Shown here: positions 8,003 to 16,101 of the stretch, piece by piece
Position numbering within the stretch: the stretch's first letter is position 1
How the letters are laid out: each line of letters starts with the position of its first letter
From: Nitrospirae bacterium YQR-1
Lineage (GTDB): Bacteria; Nitrospirota; Thermodesulfovibrionia; Thermodesulfovibrionales; Magnetobacteriaceae
Direction: 5' to 3'
Length of the DNA stretch: 64,000 nt
Assembly (NCBI GenBank): GCA_039908095.1
Contig: JAMOBJ010000010.1
Span: 30,363-94,362, forward strand
Position numbers and translations under genes: made by a program
The notes under the pieces: model-generated
Database searches by the model: none
What the model was told of the DNA's origin: nothing
What the model saw: the letters and a program-made list of their open reading frames with translations, nothing else

Positions 8003-8031
8003 ATTATACAGGATATATCCTGTATTGTCAA
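8003..8031 (-). promoter_or_regulatory. hicAB promoter with palindromic operator in the spacer
   Basis: On the minus strand, TTGACA (8031-8026) and TATAAT (8008-8003) are perfect -35 and -10 hexamers with a 17-bp spacer. A perfect 20-bp palindrome, ATACAGGATATATCCTGTAT (8006-8025), fills the spacer and overlaps the -10. A HicB dimer bound here would block RNA polymerase directly. The predicted start (6-8 bases past the -10) falls at or next to the hicA ATG. Confidence 0.88.
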
Positions 8032-8036
8032 GCATT

Positions 8037-8339
8037 ATTTTCTATTATAGTGAAATTCAAAAGTATGTTCATATTGATTTTGTAAGAAGATGTGAATGTG
8101 CAAGGTAATCCTGGTCTTGCACATGTCACACTTTTAAGGCGACAGAGGCTGCTTCTTATTTTTCTACCAACTCGATCTGGTAAGGAGCTCATTTTTTTTA
8201 ATTTATTAAAAGCGCACTGTGTTATAATAACCAGCGGTATCAGAGAAATGTTATTTCAGATAATTAAAACTACAAGCTTAAGGGCGGAATTTTACGGTCA
8301 TGTTAATCATACAGGTAATCAAAGCAAACCGGCACTTTT
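8037..8339. other. Intergenic region without a convincing gene
   Basis: About 300 bp between the divergent hicA promoter and the O-antigen ligase-like gene. An 83-codon frame (8092-8343) has no SD and no recognisable family and overlaps the next start. A 28-bp segment at 8043-8070 resembles 24084-24111. Nothing else is recognised. Confidence 0.5.
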
Positions 8340-9494
8340 ATGAATTATAACGTTAAGTTATACTTAAAAAATAATGCAGATAATATCAATCTTGCCGCTG
8401 CCGCAATTTTATTGCTTGCTTTACCATTGTCGGAAAGCCTGAAAAATATTTCGCTTTATTTATTTATGGTGCCTATTTTTTTTTATAACTTATACAACGG
8501 CAGCCTTAGAATAAAAATGACAGCGCTCCATTATGGTTTTCTGCTGATTTTGCTGGTATCGTGTGCCGCCGCTTTTTTCTCGGAAAACAAATATGAAAGC
8601 ATAAAGGGAATACGAGACGTCTTACGCAATACGGTTACTTTTTTTGTTTTCCATGGATTTTGTAAAAAAAGAGATGTCAACCTTCTCCTCTGGGCTTTTT
8701 TTATCTCAACCGGTGCTGTTTCAGCTTATGGAATATATAATTCCCTGCTTACTCACTCCGTACTTTCAATTCCCGCCCTGGGACACTATAACTATACCGC
8801 CATGTACCTCATTATATCGGCTACCGCCATGTTAAGCATGTTTGTCTATGGAGAACGAGGCGGCAAAGCAGAGACGGTTATTCTCTTTACACTAATCTTT
8901 ATTACACTTGCAGCATCCGTTATGACAACCATGAGAACCTCATTTGTTGCCCTTGCCCTGTTTATTGTTATCCTGTTGTTATGGAAAAAAAACACCCGCA
9001 AAAGTATTCTGATAATAGTCTTCTTTACACCTATGGTCCTCACAGTGCTCTATTTATATAAACCCATGTGGAGCAAGCTTCTCTCTACCGAATCTCTCAT
9101 ACACCGTATTGAAATATGGAAATATGCTTTTACAGTGTTTAAAGACAACTTTTTAACAGGAGTCGGTTTAAACAACTTTAATTTTTCACTCCCGCCTCAC
9201 ATGGATGGCGGCAGGGCGGTTTACGACGCTCACAGTTTATATCTCAACACGGCGGTGCAAACAGGAATTTTTGGAATAACATCCCTGATATTAATAATCT
9301 ATGGTTTTTTAAAAACCTGGGTCTCCTTCAAAGCTCTTTCCAGTTATGAGAAAACTGTTAAATATGGAGCTTTGGGTGCTTTTCTGGTTATTTTCATCGG
9401 TGGTTTGTTTGATACAACTTTCCACCATAAACAGGGTATGGAGTTTGCTATACTCAGTGCCGTTATGGCTGCCTGCTCGTATGAGTTGGAGTAG
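8340..9494 (+). CDS. O-antigen ligase/polymerase family membrane protein
   Basis: 384 residues with about ten membrane segments. Near the C-terminus it has the Wzy_C/WaaL-type periplasmic loop: NFLTGVGLNNFNFSLP followed by YDAHSLYLNTAVQTGIFG, containing the conserved G-G-N and H-N/S-x-Y-L elements. Proteins of this family polymerise or ligate undecaprenyl-linked glycans at the periplasmic face of the inner membrane. Two further large membrane proteins follow on the same strand, suggesting an envelope-glycan group separate from the main cluster at 35-52 kb. No SD is evident. Ligase and polymerase cannot be told apart by eye. Confidence 0.75.
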   Translation: MNYNVKLYLKNNADNINLAAAAILLLALPLSESLKNISLYLFMVPIFFYNLYNGSLRIKMTALHYGFLLILLVSCAAAFFSENKYESIKGIRDVLRNTVTFFVFHGFCKKRDVNLLLWAFFISTGAVSAYGIYNSLLTHSVLSIPALGHYNYTAMYLIISATAMLSMFVYGERGGKAETVILFTLIFITLAASVMTTMRTSFVALALFIVILLLWKKNTRKSILIIVFFTPMVLTVLYLYKPMWSKLLSTESLIHRIEIWKYAFTVFKDNFLTGVGLNNFNFSLPPHMDGGRAVYDAHSLYLNTAVQTGIFGITSLILIIYGFLKTWVSFKALSSYEKTVKYGALGAFLVIFIGGLFDTTFHHKQGMEFAILSAVMAACSYELE

Positions 9495-9721
9495 TTGCGA
9501 TTTATATCAAAGGATTATTAAATTATGTGTAATTTGTAAGTTTCACGAGGTTTTTTTACACCTATGTTAATGACTCCACCTTTCCCGAACCTTGATTTAT
9601 TTTTTAAGGACAGGCTATTATTGGAGGTTACAGACAGAGGCAGTTTGCTCTATTGATGCAGTTTGCCGGATTTATCCGATAAATGTGATACTATGCCGAC
9701 ATTCATAGTAAAGGAAGTGAC

Positions 9722-11332
9722 GTGCAATTTCTTAAGACAAAATATCCGGCGATAATACTGATAATAGCCCTTGCTTACGGCTTTTACCTGCGCTCTTACC
9801 ACCTTGACTACCCAAGCATCGGCTATCACAACATGAAGGAAAACCAGCATCTGAGCGAAACTCTTAATTTCTATAAAACCGGTATCTCCATTCACAGGCA
9901 TGTTTACTTTCAGGCCGCCGACAAAGACATTCCTTACTATGAGGAGTACCCGCAGTTACCCTTTATTCCGGCTATCGGAGTCATTCTGTGGAAAATCCTC
10001 GGTATATCCTTCTGGGTGATGCGCCTTCAGATGATAGCCTTTTCTATGGGTACGATTGTCCTTGCTTACGTTATTGTTAAAAGACTCACAGATGATGTCA
10101 ACGTATCTGTGCTTACCGCCGTATATATGGCTATTATGCCGTTGAGCGTTTTTTTTGGAAGAAACATCCAGCCGGAGGCGCCTTGCCTGTTTCTTGTTAT
10201 GCTGTTTTATCTGTTCTTTCTAAAATGGGTGGAAAAACCGTCTTTTAAGTACGCATCTCTGTCCGCCCTGTCACTGGCTGTAGCAGGCATGGCTAAAATG
10301 TCGTTTCTTATTCCTGCAATTGCCGTACTGGGTGTCGTACCATTAAAGGAAACATTTGAAAAAATAAAAGATAATAAAATGCGAAAATCCCTTTCGGGTT
10401 TTATGATTTTTGCAATACTGCCGTTTTATATTTGGCTTACCAACATTACAAACATAAATGAAACTCTGACGGAGGGTTCGATTCATAAAATAAGGCTGCT
10501 GGAGCCGTTTACCCTTAACTTCTGGAGAGCAAACTCAAACATGCTGCTGAGTTTTTTTGTTGACAACTATACATTATTTAATGGACTTCTTATGTTGGCA
10601 GGCCTTCTGCTGCTACCTCTGGTCTATAAAAAAGCCCGAGGTTTTTTCACCTTCTATTTTATATCGCTCATTTGTTACCTGGCTGTTTTTAATTTCTATT
10701 TTAAAGAGCACAGTTACTACCAGATGCCTTATGTTTTCCTTGCCGCTTTCCTTATGGCACACTGCGTTAACTATGTCTTTTCACTAATTTTCAGGAAACT
10801 GCAAAAACACTACATAACAGCCGCTCTGTCGTTGATAGTGCCGGTTTTAAGCCTGACAGCGGTAAATGCCTCTCTTACCAGGCAATATGACAAGCAGTTT
10901 TTCGGCATAGACATAGCCGGAGAGTATATAAAAACCCATACATTAGAAAAGGATAGATTTCTGCTTACAGTATCAGCCCAGAAGCTGGGAGTCTGCTACT
11001 TTGCTGAAAGGTTTTGCTTTGGTACTCCAAACACTGAGGAGGACGTCATTGCCTATGAAAAAAATTTTAATTCGAGATACCTCTTTGTTTATGCTAATTC
11101 CATGCCTGATTTGATGAAACTAAAATCATGGCCTTACATTGAGAAAAATTACAGAATAGCCCAGGGTGGTTTTATTCCGTATCAGGGGCAGATGACGCTC
11201 AGCTATCTCATTCTTGAAAAGGGTGGTACTTTTTCATATGATGATTTAAAGAAAGCTCAGCCTTTTTTTGCAAAATCATATGAACTGAAAAATATGAAGG
11301 TACCCTTTTACACCATCTCTGTGGTCAATTAG
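9722..11332 (+). CDS. ArnT/PMT-type (GT-C) membrane glycosyltransferase
   Basis: 536 residues, GTG start preceded by AAGGAAG. An N-terminal membrane helix is followed by an acidic loop (YHNMKENQHLSET, residues ~38-50), then about ten hydrophobic segments and a soluble C-terminal domain from ~390. FGRNIQPEAPCLFLVMLFYLF resembles the PMT_2 core. Such enzymes move sugars from polyprenyl phosphate to protein or lipid at the periplasmic side. It lies 227 bp after the O-antigen ligase-like gene and 21 bp before the next gene, with which it is probably co-transcribed. Donor and acceptor are unknown. Confidence 0.65.
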   Translation: MQFLKTKYPAIILIIALAYGFYLRSYHLDYPSIGYHNMKENQHLSETLNFYKTGISIHRHVYFQAADKDIPYYEEYPQLPFIPAIGVILWKILGISFWVMRLQMIAFSMGTIVLAYVIVKRLTDDVNVSVLTAVYMAIMPLSVFFGRNIQPEAPCLFLVMLFYLFFLKWVEKPSFKYASLSALSLAVAGMAKMSFLIPAIAVLGVVPLKETFEKIKDNKMRKSLSGFMIFAILPFYIWLTNITNINETLTEGSIHKIRLLEPFTLNFWRANSNMLLSFFVDNYTLFNGLLMLAGLLLLPLVYKKARGFFTFYFISLICYLAVFNFYFKEHSYYQMPYVFLAAFLMAHCVNYVFSLIFRKLQKHYITAALSLIVPVLSLTAVNASLTRQYDKQFFGIDIAGEYIKTHTLEKDRFLLTVSAQKLGVCYFAERFCFGTPNTEEDVIAYEKNFNSRYLFVYANSMPDLMKLKSWPYIEKNYRIAQGGFIPYQGQMTLSYLILEKGGTFSYDDLKKAQPFFAKSYELKNMKVPFYTISVVN

Positions 11333-11353
11333 CGTATAGAATGATTTTTTCAG

Positions 11354-13225
11354 ATGGTTTATTTAACTAACAGGCTAAAAAATAAAAATTATACTACCGC
11401 TATTGCTCCCATACTGATAGCCTTTTCAGCGTTTTTTCTTTCTATCCCTCTCTTATATCTTTCATTACAAAACGGAGTGGATGATTCATGGGTCTATGGC
11501 CTTCATAAAGCTAAACAAAACGGTCTTATCACCGGCAAAGATATTTTCTTTACTTACGGACCTCTTGGTTATCTTATGTTTCCTGTCTATATTGACAGAG
11601 CACTGTGGGCATATTCTGCTATATTTACCACTTTTATTCACTTAGCTTTATTTGTTGTTGTGTTTTTATTTCTTAGAAAAAATGAAAAAATTTCTTTGCC
11701 TGATTTTGTATTGGTCTTTGCCGTCCTTACGATAGTGTTGCAGTTTGATGTGGAGTCCAAACACTATATTTATTTGTTGATTGCCGCATATATGTATCTG
11801 GCTGCAGGCAAAAATGACTATAGGATACTCATCCCGGTCATGTTTGGTTTCAGCGTATTTTTTTATTTTAAGTTTTCATATGGGATATCTCTTTTTTGTA
11901 CTTTTTTAGCTTTTGAGGCGATTTTATTAAAGGAAAGGCGATTTCAGGACTTTGCAGTTTCAGTTATTATCTATTGCGTTTTTATTTTTGTGCAGGGATT
12001 AATTCTAATCGGCAGCCCATCGGAGCTGCTAACTTTTTTCAGAAACTCTGTTGAGATATCATCGGGCTACAATGCTGCAATGGCACTTTATGGGAGTTTA
12101 ACTGAGATATACATTTCACTGTTTATACTCATATTCTATTTTTCTTTATTGGCATATTTTGTTGTAAAAAAGAACAAACAGCCGGCAATATTTTTAATTT
12201 TGTCGGCCGGAGCTTTTTTCTTTTTGTTTAAACACGGTGTTGTAAGGCAGCGATTTGAACACGTTGCCGGTTTTTGGGGAAGTGCCGCCATACTGTTTTC
12301 ACTTTTTTATGTTTCACAAAAAAGAACTCTTAATATCTATTTGAAGAGTTTTCTATTTTTTTTTATTTTTTTTCTGGCACTTGGTTCCTTTTACCTTAAT
12401 GCTAAAAATACCACAAAATCAATCGCCGGATATCCTATGTTAAAAACAAGGCGTATAGTTCTTCCTCTGCGTTTTATTTTTGATGAGTTACGCGGGATAA
12501 AAATAGACATCAAGAAATTAAATAAAAATTCCTTATCAAAGTTTTTTTACCTTAGTCCACAAACTATTGGCATAATTAACGGCCACAGCGTTGATATTTA
12601 TCCGTTTCACATCATAATGGCTGAGCTTTACGGTTTTAAGTGGTCGCCAAGGCCGATTTTTCAGTCATACTCTGCATACACTGTGCTGCTCGATTCCCTC
12701 AATGAAAAACAACTAAGGACGCCGCAAGCCCCGCAGTTTATTCTTTATTCAACCGGCAGTATAGATGAAAAAAACTCTTTTTTTTATGAGCCCAAAACTT
12801 TCAGGACTATTATGACAGAGTATGAGATTGTTTCAATTGACGGAGACTTCATATTGTTTGCAAAAAAACAGAAGCCTGATGTGCTTAAGGAAAAAAAACT
12901 CTTTAAAAAAGAGACAGAGATGAATTCCGCTGTTACGCTTTCAAAGCTAAACTTTGCCGGACTGAACTTTGCCGGAATAACTGTTAATTATAACCTTATC
13001 GGAAGGATTATTATGCTGGTCTTTAAAGCCCCCCCTGTGTATATACACCTGAAAAACAACACAGAGGCGTTTACCTACAGGCTTACAATATCCAATAGCC
13101 AAAGCGGTTTGCTGCTAAATCCGTATATAGGTGAGGGTGGCGAAATTTCGATAAGTATAAATTCACCGTATCCATCTCTATTTCAGAAACAAACTGTAAT
13201 AGAGGTTTTTAAATTAGAAAAATGA
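11354..13225 (+). CDS. Large multi-spanning membrane protein, unknown function
   Basis: 623 residues with roughly ten to twelve hydrophobic segments up to ~365 and a soluble C-terminal region. After the first segment comes NGVDDSWVYGLHKAKQNGL..GKDIFFTYGPLGYL, a loop layout reminiscent of GT-C glycosyltransferases (acidic pair after the first helix). I cannot assign a named family. It starts 21 bp after the ArnT-like gene, so the two probably share a transcript and an envelope-glycan role. The AT-rich composition with many T runs matches the neighbouring membrane genes. Confidence 0.6.
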   Translation: MVYLTNRLKNKNYTTAIAPILIAFSAFFLSIPLLYLSLQNGVDDSWVYGLHKAKQNGLITGKDIFFTYGPLGYLMFPVYIDRALWAYSAIFTTFIHLALFVVVFLFLRKNEKISLPDFVLVFAVLTIVLQFDVESKHYIYLLIAAYMYLAAGKNDYRILIPVMFGFSVFFYFKFSYGISLFCTFLAFEAILLKERRFQDFAVSVIIYCVFIFVQGLILIGSPSELLTFFRNSVEISSGYNAAMALYGSLTEIYISLFILIFYFSLLAYFVVKKNKQPAIFLILSAGAFFFLFKHGVVRQRFEHVAGFWGSAAILFSLFYVSQKRTLNIYLKSFLFFFIFFLALGSFYLNAKNTTKSIAGYPMLKTRRIVLPLRFIFDELRGIKIDIKKLNKNSLSKFFYLSPQTIGIINGHSVDIYPFHIIMAELYGFKWSPRPIFQSYSAYTVLLDSLNEKQLRTPQAPQFILYSTGSIDEKNSFFYEPKTFRTIMTEYEIVSIDGDFILFAKKQKPDVLKEKKLFKKETEMNSAVTLSKLNFAGLNFAGITVNYNLIGRIIMLVFKAPPVYIHLKNNTEAFTYRLTISNSQSGLLLNPYIGEGGEISISINSPYPSLFQKQTVIEVFKLEK

Positions 13226-13264
13226 TTTTAATAAATGTTAGTATAACAAGGTAAAATAATTAAA

Positions 13265-14308
13265 ATGTCTAAAGCAGTGGCATTACTATCGGGCGGCCTT
13301 GACAGCACACTGGCCGTGCTGGTGTTACTCAGGCAGAACATAGAAATAACTGCCGTGACGTTTCAGACCTATTTTGGCTGCGACGCCTCAGGGGTGTCTT
13401 CCTGCGGGCGGCCGACATATGATTTAGCCGCGAAATTTGGTTTTGACGTTGAAATGATAACACTCGGTGAGAGTTTTATTGACATTGTTAAAAACCCCCG
13501 CCACGGGCACGGTAAGAACATGAACCCATGCATAGACTGCCGGATTCTAATGCTTAAAGAGGCGCTGAAGCTGATGCACTCAACAGGTGCTGATTTTCTT
13601 GTAACCGGTGAGGTGCTGGGGCAGAGGCCGATGAGCCAAAGACGTGAGTGTTTTCCTCTTATTGACAGAGACGCCGGAGTTGCAGGGCTTGTGCTCAGGC
13701 CGCTGTGCGCCAAACTTCTGAAACCAACCATAGCGCAGGAGCGGGGGCTTGTTGACACAGAGCAGCTCTATGCAATGAACGGCAGAACCAGAAAGCCTCA
13801 GATGGCTCTGGCAAAGGAACTTGGCCTGACGGATTATCCGGCTCCTGCGGGTGGCTGCCTGCTGACTGACCCGATTTACTCATATAGGTTGAAGGAACTC
13901 CTTCGGCATGACCCCCACGCCTCTGTCAGAGACATCACACTGCTTCAGCTGGGCAGGCATTTTCGCCTGAGTGCCACCTGTAAGGCAATTGTCGGCAGGA
14001 ATCAGGTTGAAAACGAAAAACTCGAGCTCCTTACCGGAGATGGTTCCGTGTTTTTTAGTGTGGCGGGTGTAGGTTCACCTACCACATTGCTGACAAACAA
14101 GGACGCCTCTGCAACGCCGGATGAGAGATTAATTAATTTCACAGCTGCATTAACCGCCAGATACTCCGATGCTAAGAGAGAAAAAGAAGTCGAGGTTAGT
14201 TATTGGGGAACACTCAACGGAAGCATAACTGTAACTCCGGCAGACCCTGCCGTGACTGAAGGCTACAGGATAGACAGCGGCGGCGGGAAGGTTGTGCGGT
14301 CGAGATGA
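13265..14308 (+). CDS. PP-loop ATPase of the MnmA/ThiI superfamily
   Basis: 347 residues. The N-terminal PP-loop SGGLDS (residues 9-14) binds ATP. A CIDCR pair near residue 93 and a later conserved GGCLLTD segment (about 197-203) resemble the cysteines used for sulfur relay in tRNA thiolation enzymes. The C-terminal third (LGRHFRLS..AIVGRNQVEN) resembles the NFACT/DUF814-like tail of short TrmU-annotated proteins of sulfate reducers. It probably adenylates and thiolates a tRNA base in the cytoplasm, but is not a full-length MnmA. It overlaps xseA by 4 bp (ATGA). Confidence 0.7.
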   Translation: MSKAVALLSGGLDSTLAVLVLLRQNIEITAVTFQTYFGCDASGVSSCGRPTYDLAAKFGFDVEMITLGESFIDIVKNPRHGHGKNMNPCIDCRILMLKEALKLMHSTGADFLVTGEVLGQRPMSQRRECFPLIDRDAGVAGLVLRPLCAKLLKPTIAQERGLVDTEQLYAMNGRTRKPQMALAKELGLTDYPAPAGGCLLTDPIYSYRLKELLRHDPHASVRDITLLQLGRHFRLSATCKAIVGRNQVENEKLELLTGDGSVFFSVAGVGSPTTLLTNKDASATPDERLINFTAALTARYSDAKREKEVEVSYWGTLNGSITVTPADPAVTEGYRIDSGGGKVVRSR

Positions 14309-15717
14309 TTCAAAAAAAACCTGCACTAAGTCTGTACGAGTTTAATCTTATCGTGAAGGAAGTGCTTGAGAGCACGTTTGCTGAGAGTTACCTGATAACT
14401 GCGGAGATTGCCTCGTTAAATGTTGATGCACGCGGTCACTGCTACATTGAACTTGTGGAAAAGGACGACAGCGGGATACGGGCAAACGCCTCTGCGAGGA
14501 TTTGGGCGTCCTCCTATAAAATGATTTCCTCGGAATTTGAAAATGTGACGGGGGTGAAGCTCTCAAAGGGGTTAAAGATACTTCTTGAGGCGGCACTGAC
14601 GTTTCATGAGCGTTATGGTTTAAGCCTGATAATAAAGTGTATAGACCCGTCCTATACACTGGGTGAGATGGCAAGGAAAAAGCGGGAGATACTGCTGAGG
14701 CTTGAGACTGAGGGGATATTAAACCGCAACAAGGCGTTGCCGCTGCCTGTGGTGATTCAAAATATTGCGGTGTTTTCATCTAAAGGGGCGGCGGGGTTTG
14801 AGGATTTTCTCAGACATCTTAAATCTAACCCCTACGGGTATCTGTTCTATGTAACCCTGTATGAGACGGTTATGCAGGGGGAGCGTGTGGAGGAATCTTT
14901 TGCTGAGTCTGTCAGAAAGTGTCAGGGCGCTGTGGATAAACCCGATGTGGTAGTGATAGTCAGAGGGGGCGGTGGAGCGGTTGACCTAGATGCGTTTAAT
15001 AATTATCTAATAGGCAGGGCAGTGGCTCTTTTAAACATCCCTGTCATATGCGGAATAGGACATGAAAGGGACCGCTCGGTAATTGATGAGGTTAGCCACA
15101 CATCGGTAAAGACCCCCACGGCTGCCGCAGCGTTTATAGTAGAGCGTGCGAGGGAGTTTGAGGACACGCTTGACAGGCGGTTGAAAGAGCTTGTCACCTC
15201 TGTCAGAGATAGGGAGCGCAAACTGGACGGCGGTCTTATTACACTTTCCGGGGCATTAAAACACGGCGTTGCTGCGGCAATTTTAAGGAGCAGATATGCG
15301 ATTAAAACCTACAGTACCTCTGTATTAGTTACCCTTAAAATTATACAAAGACAAAAAAATTATATTAAAACCCTGAGTGAGAAATTTAACAGTATTGCTG
15401 CAGGCGACTTACGTAACCTTAAAGCCGGGCTTGATTACATACGGAGTCGTCTTGAGTTATCACTTAAGCGGCTGGTAAATAAAGAGAAGGAGAGGTTAAA
15501 GACTCTTAGCGGGGCGGCGGGTAACTTAAACCCGGAAAATGTGTTGAAACGGGGTTACAGCATAACAATGGATGAGGGTGGGAAACTCATAAGAACACCT
15601 GAGCAGGTAAAAGAGGGAATGACACTTCAAACGATTTTAGCAACAGGACAAATAGAGAGCATAGTCAGCGGCGTTTCAGCCGCCTCGCCGTTATTAATCA
15701 ATACAACTGAGGTATAG
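14305..15717 (+). CDS. xseA: Exodeoxyribonuclease VII large subunit
   Basis: 470 residues. An N-terminal OB-fold (about 8-110) is followed by the catalytic domain with VRGGGGAVDLDAFNN (the family's RGGGSxEDLxAFN) and GHERDRSVIDEVSHTSVKTPTAAA, then a long coiled-coil region. With XseB it degrades single-stranded DNA in both directions into acid-soluble oligonucleotides, for repair and processing. The start overlaps the preceding gene by 4 bp and xseB begins 3 bp after its stop, so all three genes are one operon. Length is normal. Confidence 0.92.
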   Translation: MIQKKPALSLYEFNLIVKEVLESTFAESYLITAEIASLNVDARGHCYIELVEKDDSGIRANASARIWASSYKMISSEFENVTGVKLSKGLKILLEAALTFHERYGLSLIIKCIDPSYTLGEMARKKREILLRLETEGILNRNKALPLPVVIQNIAVFSSKGAAGFEDFLRHLKSNPYGYLFYVTLYETVMQGERVEESFAESVRKCQGAVDKPDVVVIVRGGGGAVDLDAFNNYLIGRAVALLNIPVICGIGHERDRSVIDEVSHTSVKTPTAAAAFIVERAREFEDTLDRRLKELVTSVRDRERKLDGGLITLSGALKHGVAAAILRSRYAIKTYSTSVLVTLKIIQRQKNYIKTLSEKFNSIAAGDLRNLKAGLDYIRSRLELSLKRLVNKEKERLKTLSGAAGNLNPENVLKRGYSITMDEGGKLIRTPEQVKEGMTLQTILATGQIESIVSGVSAASPLLINTTEV

Positions 15718-15720
15718 ACA

Positions 15721-16002
15721 GTGAAGAAAGAAAAAAAATACTCTGAAGCGATACAGGAAATCGAGGCGATAATATCCGAGATAGAGGATGAAACCATAGA
15801 CGTGGATTTACTGACGGAGAAAGTACGTACAGCTATTGTCCTTATAAAGTTATGTAAATCCCGCCTGAGAAAAACTGAGGAGGAGCTGGAAGATGTCCTG
15901 AAAGAGTTTGAAAGACCCGATGAACCCGATGAGTCGGGCAGCCCTAAAAAAGACCTTAAAAAGAAAGATCAGGCGGAAGAAAAGAACTCGCTGTTTTCAT
16001 AA
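15721..16002 (+). CDS. xseB: Exodeoxyribonuclease VII small subunit
   Basis: 93 residues, GTG start. The first ~65 residues (YSEAIQEIEAIISEIE..LLTEKVRTAIVLIKLCKSRLRKTEEELEDVL) are the two-helix XseB domain that wraps around the XseA coiled coil. The remaining ~28 residues form a charged tail (Asp/Glu/Lys-rich) that is longer than usual. It follows xseA at 3 bp. Confidence 0.9.
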   Translation: MKKEKKYSEAIQEIEAIISEIEDETIDVDLLTEKVRTAIVLIKLCKSRLRKTEEELEDVLKEFERPDEPDESGSPKKDLKKKDQAEEKNSLFS

Positions 16003-16101
16003 AAGAAATCATCTCATCTTGGAACCTGAAGCGAAACAATGTTTGTTATAAAAATTTGTTTGTGACGATACCGGATTGCAGCTAAAAAAACAAATTGGTA
16101 T

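Noticed and set aside
7997..8035. N-terminal extension of HicA
   Set aside because: These codons overlap the -10, spacer and -35 of the promoter; the protein family begins at MKDLDF.
8092..8343. 83-codon ORF before the O-antigen ligase-like gene
   Set aside because: No SD, no recognisable family, overlaps the following start; treated as chance.
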